Both the position numbers and the translations under genes were made by a program. The notes beneath the pieces are model-generated. The model saw only the letters and a list, made by a program, of their open reading frames with translations. It had not been told where the DNA came from and did no database searches. 14,574 nucleotides of DNA. It comes from F23-B02 sp963633225 (GTDB taxonomy: Bacteria; Bacillota; Clostridia; Oscillospirales; Oscillospiraceae). The stretch is from contig CAVGXR010000069.1 in NCBI GenBank assembly GCA_963633225.1, positions 1 through 14,574 on the forward strand. The letters are read 5' to 3'. Shown here piece after piece: positions 6,542-12,708 of the stretch. Position 1 is the stretch's first letter. Each line of letters starts with the position of its first letter.

Positions 6542-7684
6542 CTAATAAGCCGCCAGAAAGAACAGGGCGCTGACGGCGGCGGCGAGGCAGTACGGCAGCT
6601 CAAGCGCTGACGGACAAAGCCCCGACACGAGCGAGAGCAGGAAGGGGCTCAGAAACTGCGCAAGATACAGCGCGGCGGAGATCATCGGCATGACCGTGGT
6701 CGCGGCGGCTTTGCCCTCGTTTGCCGAGGCCGACGAGATGATGTACGGCACGCCCAGACCGTTGGCAAAGCCGACGAGCGCCGAGCCCGCGAGCGTTCCG
6801 AACCAGCCGCCAACGAAGGCCAGCAGGCAGTAGCCAATAAAAAACAGCGCCGGTGCTGCTAAGCGCGTATGTCTGCCGAGGCGGCGCTTTACATGCACGA
6901 AGGCCAGTCCGCCGCCGAAGGCGACAAGGTCGCAGCCGGCCATGATGACTGCGCACAGGCTCATGGGTATTATCCCCTCGGCAGCAGTCACGATGGCGAA
7001 GTTGGCCGGATAAATGAAAAACGCCGTCATGAGCAGGAACATGCACACGACGTACATACGATTCCTGCGCCAGACTCCGCTCATGCTGATGCGGCTGCTC
7101 TCCTGCTCCTCTCCGCGGATGCGGTCGTTGGGCATGAAAATGAGGCAGAGCACGATGCTTATAAGACCCATAAGATACACCGCGAAGCTCAGCCGCCAGC
7201 TCACGCCTGCCAGTATTCCGGCCAGCAGCGTTGCAATCACGCCGCCGAGTTGGTTTGCCGCCGAGGACAGACCCATGAGCCGCTCGCGCTTTTCCGGCGG
7301 GAAGTAGTAGCTCAGAAGCCCCGTGGACAGCGGCATGATGATGCCCACGCCCACGCCCACGAGCGCACGCATGGCAAGCACCATGCCGATCGAGTCGAAC
7401 AGACCCGCCGCCGCGCCGCCGGCTGTGTACAGCACAAGGCCGAGCATGGTCAGCGTCCGCGAGCCGAGGCGGGCAGTCAGACGAGCGAAGAACAGGTTCG
7501 TTATCACGATAAACAGCGCAGGCATGCTGACGATCAGCTGCACCTCGAGCTTGCTCGCGTCTGAAAAGTGCTCGCGTATGACCTCAAGCGCCGGTGCGAC
7601 CGCAGCTCCGGCCATGACCGTCAGCAGCGACAGCGACAGTATGCTTGCCGCCAGCGGCTTGAGCGTCGTTTTCTTATTTTCCAT
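6542..7684 (-). CDS. MFS family transporter
   Basis: A 380-residue protein with about 12 hydrophobic segments, the standard size for a major facilitator superfamily drug/sugar exporter. After the second helix the loop FARLTARLGSRTL resembles MFS motif A (GxLaDrxGrr), and YYFPPEKRERLMGLSSAANQLGGVIATLLAG resembles the helix 4-5 region of drug:H+ antiporters. Substrate is unknown; multidrug efflux is a guess. I chose ATG at 7684 (MENKKTT) because AGGAGG lies at 7690-7695; an upstream in-frame start at 7723 would fall within a repeat-derived leader. Its promoter is about 140 bp upstream at 7822-7850, and the leader contains a terminator hairpin. It ends convergently with rpsT. Confidence 0.85.
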   Translation of the reverse strand: MENKKTTLKPLAASILSLSLLTVMAGAAVAPALEVIREHFSDASKLEVQLIVSMPALFIVITNLFFARLTARLGSRTLTMLGLVLYTAGGAAAGLFDSIGMVLAMRALVGVGVGIIMPLSTGLLSYYFPPEKRERLMGLSSAANQLGGVIATLLAGILAGVSWRLSFAVYLMGLISIVLCLIFMPNDRIRGEEQESSRISMSGVWRRNRMYVVCMFLLMTAFFIYPANFAIVTAAEGIIPMSLCAVIMAGCDLVAFGGGLAFVHVKRRLGRHTRLAAPALFFIGYCLLAFVGGWFGTLAGSALVGFANGLGVPYIISSASANEGKAAATTVMPMISAALYLAQFLSPFLLSLVSGLCPSALELPYCLAAAVSALFFLAAY

Positions 7685-7710
7685 AATATCCTCCTTTTTT
7701 TCGGTACCCT

Positions 7711-7745
7711 TCGGTCGGGACACCGCAATAAGCGCATCGGTACGA
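7711..7745 (-). repeat. Arm remnant of the palindromic family in the MFS leader
   Basis: Read on the minus strand, CCGATGCGCTTATTGCGG followed by TGTCCCGACCG matches the arm segment in block B (about 1659-1690: CCGATACGCTATTTGCGG then TGTCCCGACCG) and resembles the start of C1. It has no terminus or partner arm, so it is a decayed or rearranged fragment. Confidence 0.6.
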
Positions 7746-7765
7746 TATCCCTTTGCCTATGAAAA

Positions 7766-7804
7766 AGCAAAAAAGCGCAAGTCCGGTCTGGACTTACGCT
7801 TTTT
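7766..7804 (-). terminator. Terminator hairpin in the MFS 5' leader (possible attenuator)
   Basis: On the minus strand AAAAAGCGTAAGTCC pairs with GGACTTGCGCTTTTT around loop AGACC. The one non-Watson-Crick position is a U-G wobble on this strand but a C-A mismatch on the plus strand, and the U-run is longer on this side, so it is built for minus-strand transcription. It begins about 10-20 nt after the predicted start site of the MFS promoter and ends some 80 nt before the MFS ATG. Regulated read-through is inferred; no clear leader peptide or known riboswitch was recognised. Confidence 0.7.
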
Positions 7805-7821
7805 GCAACTCAACAGCAGCA

Positions 7822-7850
7822 ATTATAACAGATATTTTTCAAAAATTCAA
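7822..7850 (-). promoter_or_regulatory. MFS gene promoter
   Basis: On the minus strand TTGAAT (7850-7845), a 17 bp spacer, then TATAAT (7827-7822). The -35 box lies 3 bp after the A-tract that ends element C1 (CACAAAAAATCC then TTGAAT). Confidence 0.75.
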
Positions 7851-7853
7851 GGA

Positions 7854-7941
7854 TTTTTTGTGGCGCATTGACGCACCTACTTATACGCTTATTGCGTCAG
7901 CACGGTATCGAAACATTGGCATAAATAAGAACGTTTCGTGC
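7854..7941 (+). repeat. Truncated palindromic element C1
   Basis: An 88 bp left-arm fragment beginning TTTTTTGTGGCGCATTGACG and running through GCACGGTATCGAAACATTGG to GAACGTTTCGTGC, where the T-tract of C2 begins. The same kind of junction (GTTTCGCG, then T-tract and a new terminus) is seen in block F. Its outer end abuts the MFS promoter. Confidence 0.85.
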
Positions 7942-8522
7942 TTTTTTAGAGGCGCATTAGGTCTGCGCTTATACGGAGACTGCGGGTGCACGGTATCGAA
8001 ACATTGGAGGAAACTACAGCGTTTCGCGTCCCGCGGGTGCGGTACAAGCTTTGTGCAGCATCTCAAATGCTGCGCCATTCTCCGTAGGGAACGGGCTTGG
8101 CCACTCGCCGTGGCGGGCATTTCGCATTAAGATCAAGCAAGACGTAGTTGCTTGTGCCCGACCAAAATTACCGCCAATCCTCGTAGGGAACAGGCTTGCC
8201 TGTTCCGCATAGCCGGAACAGATATCTATGATTAAACGCAGAAAAGACAGCGTAGGTTTTAAGTCCAAGCTGTCTTTTTTCGTTTTGTGCTTGGTTTTAA
8301 TCTGATGCAGACGGGCAAGGATGTACCGATTTCAGTGTGCAGCAAAACCGATACAAGCGGAACAGGCAAGCCTGTTCCCTACAGGCGCTGGAGCAACTTT
8401 TGAGATGCTGCAAAAATATTCCGCCACACTAACGGGACGCGAAACGCTGTAGCTTCCACCATTGTTTCCGGTCGGGCTACCGCAGTCTCCGTATGAGTAC
8501 AGCCTGAATGCGCCACTAAAAA
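7942..8522. repeat. Full-length palindromic element C2
   Basis: A 581 bp copy from TTTTTTAGAGGCGCATTAGG to the inverted end GAATGCGCCACTAAAAA. The left arm has GCAGCATCTCAAATGCTGC (8055-8073), a 55 bp insert at 8100-8154 that splits a GGAACGGGC half-palindrome, and a complete GGAACAGGC/GCCTGTTCC palindrome (about 8189-8214). The core hairpin is at 8242-8280. The right arm has the inverted palindrome (about 8358-8383) and an end whose final A-tract stops 3 bp before the rpsF -35 box. Blocks C1 and C2 fill most of the gap between the divergent MFS and rpsF promoters; no gene is seen in 7851-8525. Confidence 0.9.
8242..8280. terminator. Terminator-like core hairpin of element C2
   Basis: AAAAGACAGC (8242-8251) pairs with GCTGTCTTTT (8269-8278), followed by more T. 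The inner GGA/TCC extension of the other copies is altered here. It lies between two outward-facing promoters, where a terminator has no obvious task. Confidence 0.55.
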
Positions 8523-8525
8523 CCC

Positions 8526-8553
8526 TTGACAAATGGGGAAAATGAGATATAAT
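8526..8553 (+). promoter_or_regulatory. rpsF-ssb-rpsR promoter
   Basis: Perfect consensus boxes TTGACA (8526-8531) and TATAAT (8548-8553), spaced by 16 bp. The -35 box starts 3 bp after the terminal A-tract of element C2. Confidence 0.9.
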
Positions 8554-8558
8554 GTTAT

Positions 8559-8616
8559 GGTCTGCCGGTATGTGCAGACTATCCTTGCTCCCGACCGAAT
8601 CGGGGGCCAAAAGACC
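8559..8616 (+). promoter_or_regulatory. Putative S6:S18 ribosomal leader (autoregulatory RNA)
   Basis: GGTCT (8559-8563) can pair with AGACC (8612-8616), closing a domain that contains the hairpin CCCGA-CCGAA-TCGGG (8590-8604). Exposed CCG trinucleotides occur in the hairpin loop and near the base (8565-8567). The known S6:S18-binding leader of many bacterial rpsF operons presents a conserved CCG that mimics the 16S rRNA site. Position, just before the rpsF ribosome binding site, and shape agree; a covariance search is needed to confirm. An alternative hairpin GTCTGC/GCAGAC (8560-8579) competes with the closing stem. Confidence 0.6.
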
Positions 8617-8633
8617 AGAAGGAGGTGCAAACC

Positions 8634-8930
8634 ATGGCAAAAGCAACTGAGAAGTACGAAGTAATGTACATCATCAACCCGAACTTCAGCGAGGAGCAGA
8701 CCGCTGCCGTCGTCGAGAAGTTCAAGGCGCTTGTTGAGGCTAATGGTACCCTGGACGAACTGGAGGAGATGGGTAAGCGCAAGCTCGCTTACGAGATCAA
8801 CTACATTTCTGAAGGCTACTATGTGCTGATGAAGTTCACCAGCGGCGCGGATTTCCCCGCAGAGCTGGACCGTATCCTCGGCATCACCGATGGCATCATG
8901 CGTCGCCTGATCACCCTGCGTGCAGAGTAA
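8634..8930 (+). CDS. rpsF: 30S ribosomal protein S6
   Basis: A 98-residue S6 with the family start KYEVMYIINPNFSEEQ and the segment KRKLAYEINYISEGYYVLMKF. It binds 16S rRNA as a heterodimer with S18, whose gene closes this operon. I chose ATG at 8634 because AGGAGG (8620-8625) lies 8 bp upstream; a GTG at 8625 inside that site would add three residues and is unlikely. It is first gene of rpsF-ssb-rpsR, the standard bacterial order, with a consensus promoter and an S6:S18-type leader. Confidence 0.97.
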   Translation: MAKATEKYEVMYIINPNFSEEQTAAVVEKFKALVEANGTLDELEEMGKRKLAYEINYISEGYYVLMKFTSGADFPAELDRILGITDGIMRRLITLRAE

Positions 8931-8941
8931 GGAGACGAGCT

Positions 8942-9388
8942 ATGCTTAATCACATTACGATCATGGGCCGCCTGACCCGTGACCCCGAGCTGAGATACAC
9001 TCAGTCACAGACCCCTGTCGCATCGTTCACCCTTGCCGTTGACCGCGATTACGGCGGCCGCGACGGCGGCGAAAAGCAGACCGATTTCATCGACTGCGTT
9101 GCATGGCGCTCGACTGCCGAGTTCGTCAGCAAGTATTTCGCCAAGGGCAGCCTTGCCGTTGTTTCCGGCAGGCTTCAGATCCGCGACTGGACCGACCGCG
9201 AGGGCGGCAAGCGCCGCAGCGCCGAGGTCGTCGTTGACAACATGTATTTCGGCGAAAGCAAACGCCGCGAAGGCGGCGACATGCGCGGTGAGCCCCGTCA
9301 CACCTCAAGCTACGATGCTCCGAGCCCCTCGATGGGCGCGTCGGCGTTTTCCGAGCTTGGCGACGATGACGGCGAACTGCCGTTTTAA
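8942..9388 (+). CDS. ssb: Single-stranded DNA-binding protein SSB
   Basis: A 148-residue SSB. The N-terminal OB fold begins MLNHITIMGRLTRDPELRYT and includes VASFTLAVDRDY and FIDCVAWRSTAEFV. A Gly/Ser/Pro-rich linker follows, then the acidic tail GDDDGELPF that recruits replication and repair partners. It starts 11 bp after rpsF with an AAGGAG site in between. Its place between rpsF and rpsR is the usual one for the housekeeping SSB in Firmicutes. Confidence 0.97.
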   Translation: MLNHITIMGRLTRDPELRYTQSQTPVASFTLAVDRDYGGRDGGEKQTDFIDCVAWRSTAEFVSKYFAKGSLAVVSGRLQIRDWTDREGGKRRSAEVVVDNMYFGESKRREGGDMRGEPRHTSSYDAPSPSMGASAFSELGDDDGELPF

Positions 9389-9413
9389 AAAATAATATAG
9401 GAGGATACAGCTA

Positions 9414-9653
9414 ATGGCTTTCGATAAGAACAATCCCAAAAACCGCAAGCGCAGAAAAGTCTGCCAGTTTTGCGTAGATAAGGCCACCAGCATCGACTAT
9501 AAGGACACTGCAAAGCTCCGCCGCTATGTCTCCGAGCGCAGCAAGATCCTTCCCCGTCGTACGACCGGCACCTGCGCAATGCATCAGCGCCAGCTCACCG
9601 AGGCTATCAAGAGAGCCCGTCAGATCGCTCTCCTGCCCTATGTGACCGACTAA
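9414..9653 (+). CDS. rpsR: 30S ribosomal protein S18
   Basis: A 79-residue S18, partner of S6 on the platform of the small subunit. KVCQFC near the N-terminus, DYKDTAKLRRYVSERSKILPRR and the tail QRQLTEAIKRARQIALLPY are diagnostic. C-x2-C together with the later TGTCAMHQ gives a C..C..C..H set, suggesting a zinc-binding version; this is inferred from pattern only. AGGAGG precedes ATG by about 8 bp, and ssb ends 25 bp upstream. It is the last gene of the operon, followed by a strong terminator. Confidence 0.97.
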   Translation: MAFDKNNPKNRKRRKVCQFCVDKATSIDYKDTAKLRRYVSERSKILPRRTTGTCAMHQRQLTEAIKRARQIALLPYVTD

Positions 9654-9667
9654 TAAAACAAACCTGA

Positions 9668-9701
9668 CCCTCCCGGCTCGCCAGAGCCGGGAGGGTTTTT
9701 T
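9668..9701 (+). terminator. rpsR operon terminator
   Basis: CCCTCCCGGCTC (9668-9679) pairs perfectly with GAGCCGGGAGGG (9684-9695) around loop GCCA and runs into TTTTTT (9696-9701). The T-run is at the same time the outer end of repeat element D. Confidence 0.95.
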
Positions 9702-9740
9702 GGTTGCGCATTGAGGCTGCACTTATACGGATATTGCAGG

Positions 9741-9883
9741 TGCCCGACCAAAACTACCGCCAATCCTCGTAGGGAACAGGCTTGGCCACTCGCCGTGGCG
9801 GGCAATTCGCATAACGATTAAGCAAGATGCTGCTGCTTGTGCCCGACCGAAACTACTGCCAATCCTCGTAGGGAACAGGCTTG
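9741..9883 (+). repeat. 99-bp tandem module in element D
   Basis: The segment TGCCCGACC(A/G)AAACTAC(C/T)GCC followed by AATCCTCGTAGGGAACAGGC and TTG occurs twice with a 99 bp period. Between the copies is a 55 bp insert (9785-9839) starting GCCACTCGCCGTGGCGGGC. The same insert occurs at 8100-8154 in C2 and, inverted, at 11535-11589 in E, always after GGAAC(A/G)GGCTTG or its equivalent. Confidence 0.75.
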
Positions 9884-9925
9884 CCTGTTCCGCATAGTCG
9901 GTACTAATATCTATATTAAATGCTG

Positions 9926-9962
9926 AAAAGACAGCTCGGATGTATGTCCAAGCTGTCTTTTT
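9926..9962. terminator. Terminator-like core hairpin of element D
   Basis: AAAAGACAGCT (9926-9936) pairs with AGCTGTCTTTT (9950-9960), with an inner GGA/TCC extension, followed by T. It would be a second stop after the rpsR terminator and would block antisense transcription. Confidence 0.65.
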
Positions 9963-10278
9963 GCGTTCGGTTTTAGTCTGGTGCAGACGGGCAAGGGTGC
10001 GCCGATTTCGGTGCACAGATAGACACCACAAGCGGAACAGGCAAGCCTGTTCCCTACGGGTGCGGCGATTTCGGCGCAGTGGAAGCTTCAACAAGCGGAA
10101 CGGGCAAGCCCGTTCCCTACAGGCGCTGGAGCAGCTTTTGAGATGCCGCACAAACATTGCATCGCACTCATGTTCCGCGAAACGATTTTATTTCTTCCAT
10201 TGTTTCGATACCGTGCACCTGCAATCAACGTATAGGTACAGCCTCAATGCGCCACTGAAAATGCGCCACTAAAAAGAG

Positions 10279-10307
10279 TTGACGGGGGAGCGCGGCGGGG
10301 GTACAAT
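10279..10307 (+). promoter_or_regulatory. Promoter of the phosphodiesterase gene
   Basis: TTGACG (10279-10284), a 17 bp spacer, then TACAAT (10302-10307). The -35 box is 3 bp after the terminal A-tract of element D (CACTAAAAAGAG then TTGACG). The predicted untranslated leader is only about 25 nt. Confidence 0.8.
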
Positions 10308-10339
10308 AAAGGTAAGAAATGTTCACCGGAGGTGTAATT

Positions 10340-11167
10340 ATGAAAATAAAGGTAAACGCTTTGAAGCTTGCCGCACTTGCCGGAGCAGCCGCAGTCGGCG
10401 GCTTTATATACATCATCGCTCCCGGCAGCATCCGCAAAAAGCAGAGATCGCCGTTCCAGAACCGCAATTTTGCCCATCGCGGGCTGCATAAGCGCGACAA
10501 ATCCGTGCCGGAGAACTCGCTGGCCGCGTTCGAGCGTGCCGCGTCCTACGGCTACGGCATCGAGCTTGACGTTCAGCTCTCGAAGGACGGGCAGGTCGTC
10601 GTGTTCCATGACGATACGCTCAATCGCGTCTGCGGCGTTGATGCCCGCGTTGATTCCAAGACCCTTGACGAGCTCAAGCAGCTGCGCCTGTGCGGTACGG
10701 ATGAGACGATACCGCTGTTTTCCGAGGTGCTCAAGACCGTGCGTGGCCGCGGCGCGCTCATCGTCGAGCTCAAAAACGGCAAGCGCAACAAGGAGCTGTG
10801 CGAAAAGACCTACGCGCTCCTGCGGCGCTACAGCGGCGACTACTGCATCGAGAGCTTCAACCCATTCATCGTGCGCTGGTTTATGCTCAACGCGCCCGAG
10901 GTCGTGCGCGGTCAGCTGGCAAACCCGCCGGCTGACTATAACGGCGAGGTCAAGCCCCTGACGGCCTTCATCCTCGGCAATGTCCTGCTCAACTTCCTTT
11001 CGCGCCCGCAGTTTATCGCCTACAAGATCGCGCCCAAGCCCTTCCCCGTGCGCCTGTGCGAGGCGCTCGGCGCAATGAAGGTCTGCTGGACCAGCCACGA
11101 GTGGTTCAACGAAAAGGGCAACGACACCGTCATCTTTGAGTTCTACAAACCCAAACTCAAATTCTGA
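10340..11167 (+). CDS. Glycerophosphodiester phosphodiesterase family protein, membrane-anchored
   Basis: A 275-residue GDPD-family TIM-barrel enzyme, which hydrolyses glycerophosphodiesters to glycerol 3-phosphate and an alcohol. One hydrophobic segment (about residues 7-27) anchors the N-terminus, so the catalytic domain may lie outside. Core residues are present: AHRG with H46, PENS (57-60), the metal ligands in IELDVQL (E75, D77), the second catalytic histidine in VFHDD (H90), and a later VELK glutamate. I chose ATG at 10340 because CGGAGG lies 8 bp upstream; an alternative start at 10319 precedes the ribosome binding site. It has its own promoter, is flanked by repeat elements D and E, and its TGA stop directly touches E. 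Substrate (lipid head group or teichoic acid) is unknown. Confidence 0.9.
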   Translation: MKIKVNALKLAALAGAAAVGGFIYIIAPGSIRKKQRSPFQNRNFAHRGLHKRDKSVPENSLAAFERAASYGYGIELDVQLSKDGQVVVFHDDTLNRVCGVDARVDSKTLDELKQLRLCGTDETIPLFSEVLKTVRGRGALIVELKNGKRNKELCEKTYALLRRYSGDYCIESFNPFIVRWFMLNAPEVVRGQLANPPADYNGEVKPLTAFILGNVLLNFLSRPQFIAYKIAPKPFPVRLCEALGAMKVCWTSHEWFNEKGNDTVIFEFYKPKLKF

Positions 11168-11752
11168 TTTTTTCAGAGGCGCATTTAGGCTGCACCGATA
11201 CGGAGGGTGCAGGTGCACGGTATCGAAACAATGGCATAAATAAGAACGTTTCGCGGAACATGAGTGCAACGGAATGTTTTTGCAGCATCTAAAATACTGC
11301 GTCGCAACCCGTAGGGAACGGGCCTGCCCGTTCCGCTTGTGGTGTCCATCTGCGCACCGAAATCGCCGCACCCTTGTCCGTCAACGCCAGACTAAAACAG
11401 AATACAGACGCAAAAAGACAGCTTGGACATACATCCGAGCTGTCTTTTCAGCATTTAATATAGATATTTGTTCCGGATATGCGGAACAGGCAAGCCTGTT
11501 CCCTACGAGGTTTGGAGGTAGTTTCGGTCGGGCACAAGCAGCAGCATCTTGCTTAATCTCCATGCGAAATGCCCGCCACGGCGAGTGGCCAAGCAAGCCT
11601 GTTCCCTACAGGCTGCGGTGCAGTATTTTAGATGCTGCAAAAACATTGCAACGCATCTGCGGGAAGCGAAACGTCTTTATTTCTTCCATTGTTTCGATAC
11701 CGTGCACCTGCAATTAACGTATAGGTACAGCCCCAATGCGCCTCTAAAAAAA
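11168..11752. repeat. Full-length palindromic element E
   Basis: A 585 bp copy running from TTTTTTCAGAGGCGCATTTAGG to the inverted end CCCAATGCGCCTCTAAAAAAA. Its arms pair over about 150 nt: both contain the GGTGCACGGTATCGAAACAA-type block, CGTTTCGC, and the same variant GCAGCATCTAAAATACTGC (left 11281-11299; inverted on the right at about 11623-11641). The core hairpin is at 11412-11448 and the 55 bp insert is at 11535-11589, in opposite orientation to C2 and D. The element fills the gap between the convergent phosphodiesterase and CobW-like genes, touching the first stop codon and ending 2 bp from the second. Confidence 0.92.
11412..11448. terminator. Terminator-like core hairpin of element E
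   Basis: AAAAAGACAGCT pairs with AGCTGTCTTTT, with TGGA (11424-11427) matching TCCG (11434-11437) by GU/AU-type extension. It is the only hairpin with flanking A and T runs between two convergent genes and so is the likely terminator for both. Confidence 0.7.
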
Positions 11753-11754
11753 CA

Positions 11755-12708
11755 CTAAAAAAACGTGGCGACGGCGGGGTCGGGGGGATCGCAGGGTGAG
11801 TCCTCAACGAAGCTGAGGACGGGACCCTTTTTGCCGTAGGCGCGGTTGAACTTGAAGTTGATGCGTGCGGTGAGCACGTGCCATGAGTCGCCGACGATGC
11901 TGTCGGCGTTCTCCCACTGGCAGATGAGCCCCGCGAACTGGATATCCTCGGCGCAGCAGGTCATGACGTGGCGGCCTACGATGAAGCTGCCTGACGGAAG
12001 CTTTTTGCGCTTTAAGTAGCGGCATTTGAAGCGAATGACCTTGTTTTCGTACTTTTTCGGCTCCTCGGACATATCGCGGTACCAGACGGCGTAGTCCTCG
12101 TCGCCGATCTCGACGACGGGCGCGTTGAGGTCAAAGGGCAGGGGATCCTCTATCTCGTCGTACTTTACCGTGCCGTCGGCATACTCATAGGCGATATCAC
12201 TGCGGCGCGAGGCTGCGCGGACGAGCTTGTGCAGCTCCATCTGGTCGATGGAGTCGTTATAGCGGTTAAAAACGGTCAGCTCCGCGCTCTTGAGCTTGTC
12301 GTAGACGAGGTTTCGCATGTTGGCGTTGTAGCTTATGATGCTGCGTGCGTCGGCGAAGAAGAACTCCTGATACACCATCCACATCTCCGGCAGCGCCTGA
12401 TACAGCTCATCGAGCAGCCACATTCCGTTGTACTCGATGACGCAGCGCTCGCAGTCGTGCGCATCGAGCCACCTGCGGAAATTATCCCGCGTGAGCTCGC
12501 TCGGCTCCTCGACCGTCACCATGAACACATTGGGCGCGGCGAACTTGTCGGGGGCGTACTCCTCCTCGCCCTCCTCGCAGACGACCAGCAGGGTGCGCTC
12601 GCCGCTGTTGAAGCGCTTGTCCTCAAGCGTTTCCTGAATAAACTTCGTTTTCCCGCTCTCGAGAAAGCCCGTGAACAGGAAAACGGGCACTTCCTTAACC
12701 TTACTCAA
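11755..12708 (-). CDS. CobW-like P-loop GTPase fused to a YcgQ/DUF1980-like C-terminal domain
   Basis: A 317-residue protein. The N-terminal part (about 1-190) is a G3E/COG0523-like P-loop domain: PVFLFTGFLESGKTKFIQ with Walker A at 14-21. It lacks the CxCC metal motif that follows in true CobW proteins, and its G4-like NKxD is replaced by FNRYND. The C-terminal part (about 225-317) reads FIVGRHVMTCCAEDIQFAGL with the CC pair at 251-252, matching the pattern of the C-terminal domain of YcgQ (TIGR03943/DUF1980). YcgQ is a partner of a predicted permease in a metal-linked system, so a role in metal handling is inferred. Translation starts at a TTG (12708) inside the stop of the upstream CobW gene (TTGAGTAA), with AAGGAG 10 bp before it, so the two are coupled. 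Confidence 0.75.
   Translation of the reverse strand: MSKVKEVPVFLFTGFLESGKTKFIQETLEDKRFNSGERTLLVVCEEGEEEYAPDKFAAPNVFMVTVEEPSELTRDNFRRWLDAHDCERCVIEYNGMWLLDELYQALPEMWMVYQEFFFADARSIISYNANMRNLVYDKLKSAELTVFNRYNDSIDQMELHKLVRAASRRSDIAYEYADGTVKYDEIEDPLPFDLNAPVVEIGDEDYAVWYRDMSEEPKKYENKVIRFKCRYLKRKKLPSGSFIVGRHVMTCCAEDIQFAGLICQWENADSIVGDSWHVLTARINFKFNRAYGKKGPVLSFVEDSPCDPPDPAVATFF

Larger units (their letters stand above)
9696..10275. repeat. Full-length palindromic element D
   Basis: A 580 bp copy. The left end, TTTTTTGGTTGCGCATTGAGG, uses the T-run of the rpsR terminator. The left arm contains a near-exact direct repeat with a 99 bp period (9741-9784 and 9840-9883). The core hairpin is at 9926-9962. 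The right arm has two inverted palindromes, GGAACAGGCAAGCCTGTTCC (about 10033-10052) and GGAACGGGCAAGCCCGTTCC (about 10098-10117). The right end is doubled: AATGCGCCACT occurs at 10246 and again 14 bp on at 10260, ending in AAAAA 3 bp before the next promoter. Element E is a close relative in opposite orientation, so D and E flank the phosphodiesterase gene as inverted copies. No gene is supported in 9702-10339. Confidence 0.9.

Noticed and set aside
9741..9883. CRISPR array
   Set aside because: There are only two copies with a 99 bp period, no regular spacers and no cas genes; it is a tandem duplication within element D.
9723..11717. Open frames of 71-147 codons inside elements A, C2, D and E that share phrases such as YAEQASLFPT and ARHGEWPS
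   Set aside because: They recur because the DNA repeats recur. Starts differ between copies, no ribosome binding sites precede them, and the low stop content follows from the palindromic GC-rich sequence. A Ka/Ks test over many copies would be needed before calling a protein.
546..11752. Target-site duplications flanking the elements
   Set aside because: Both ends finish in T or A runs, so any short duplication at a T-tract cannot be separated from the terminus; no longer direct repeats were seen at the borders of A, D or E.
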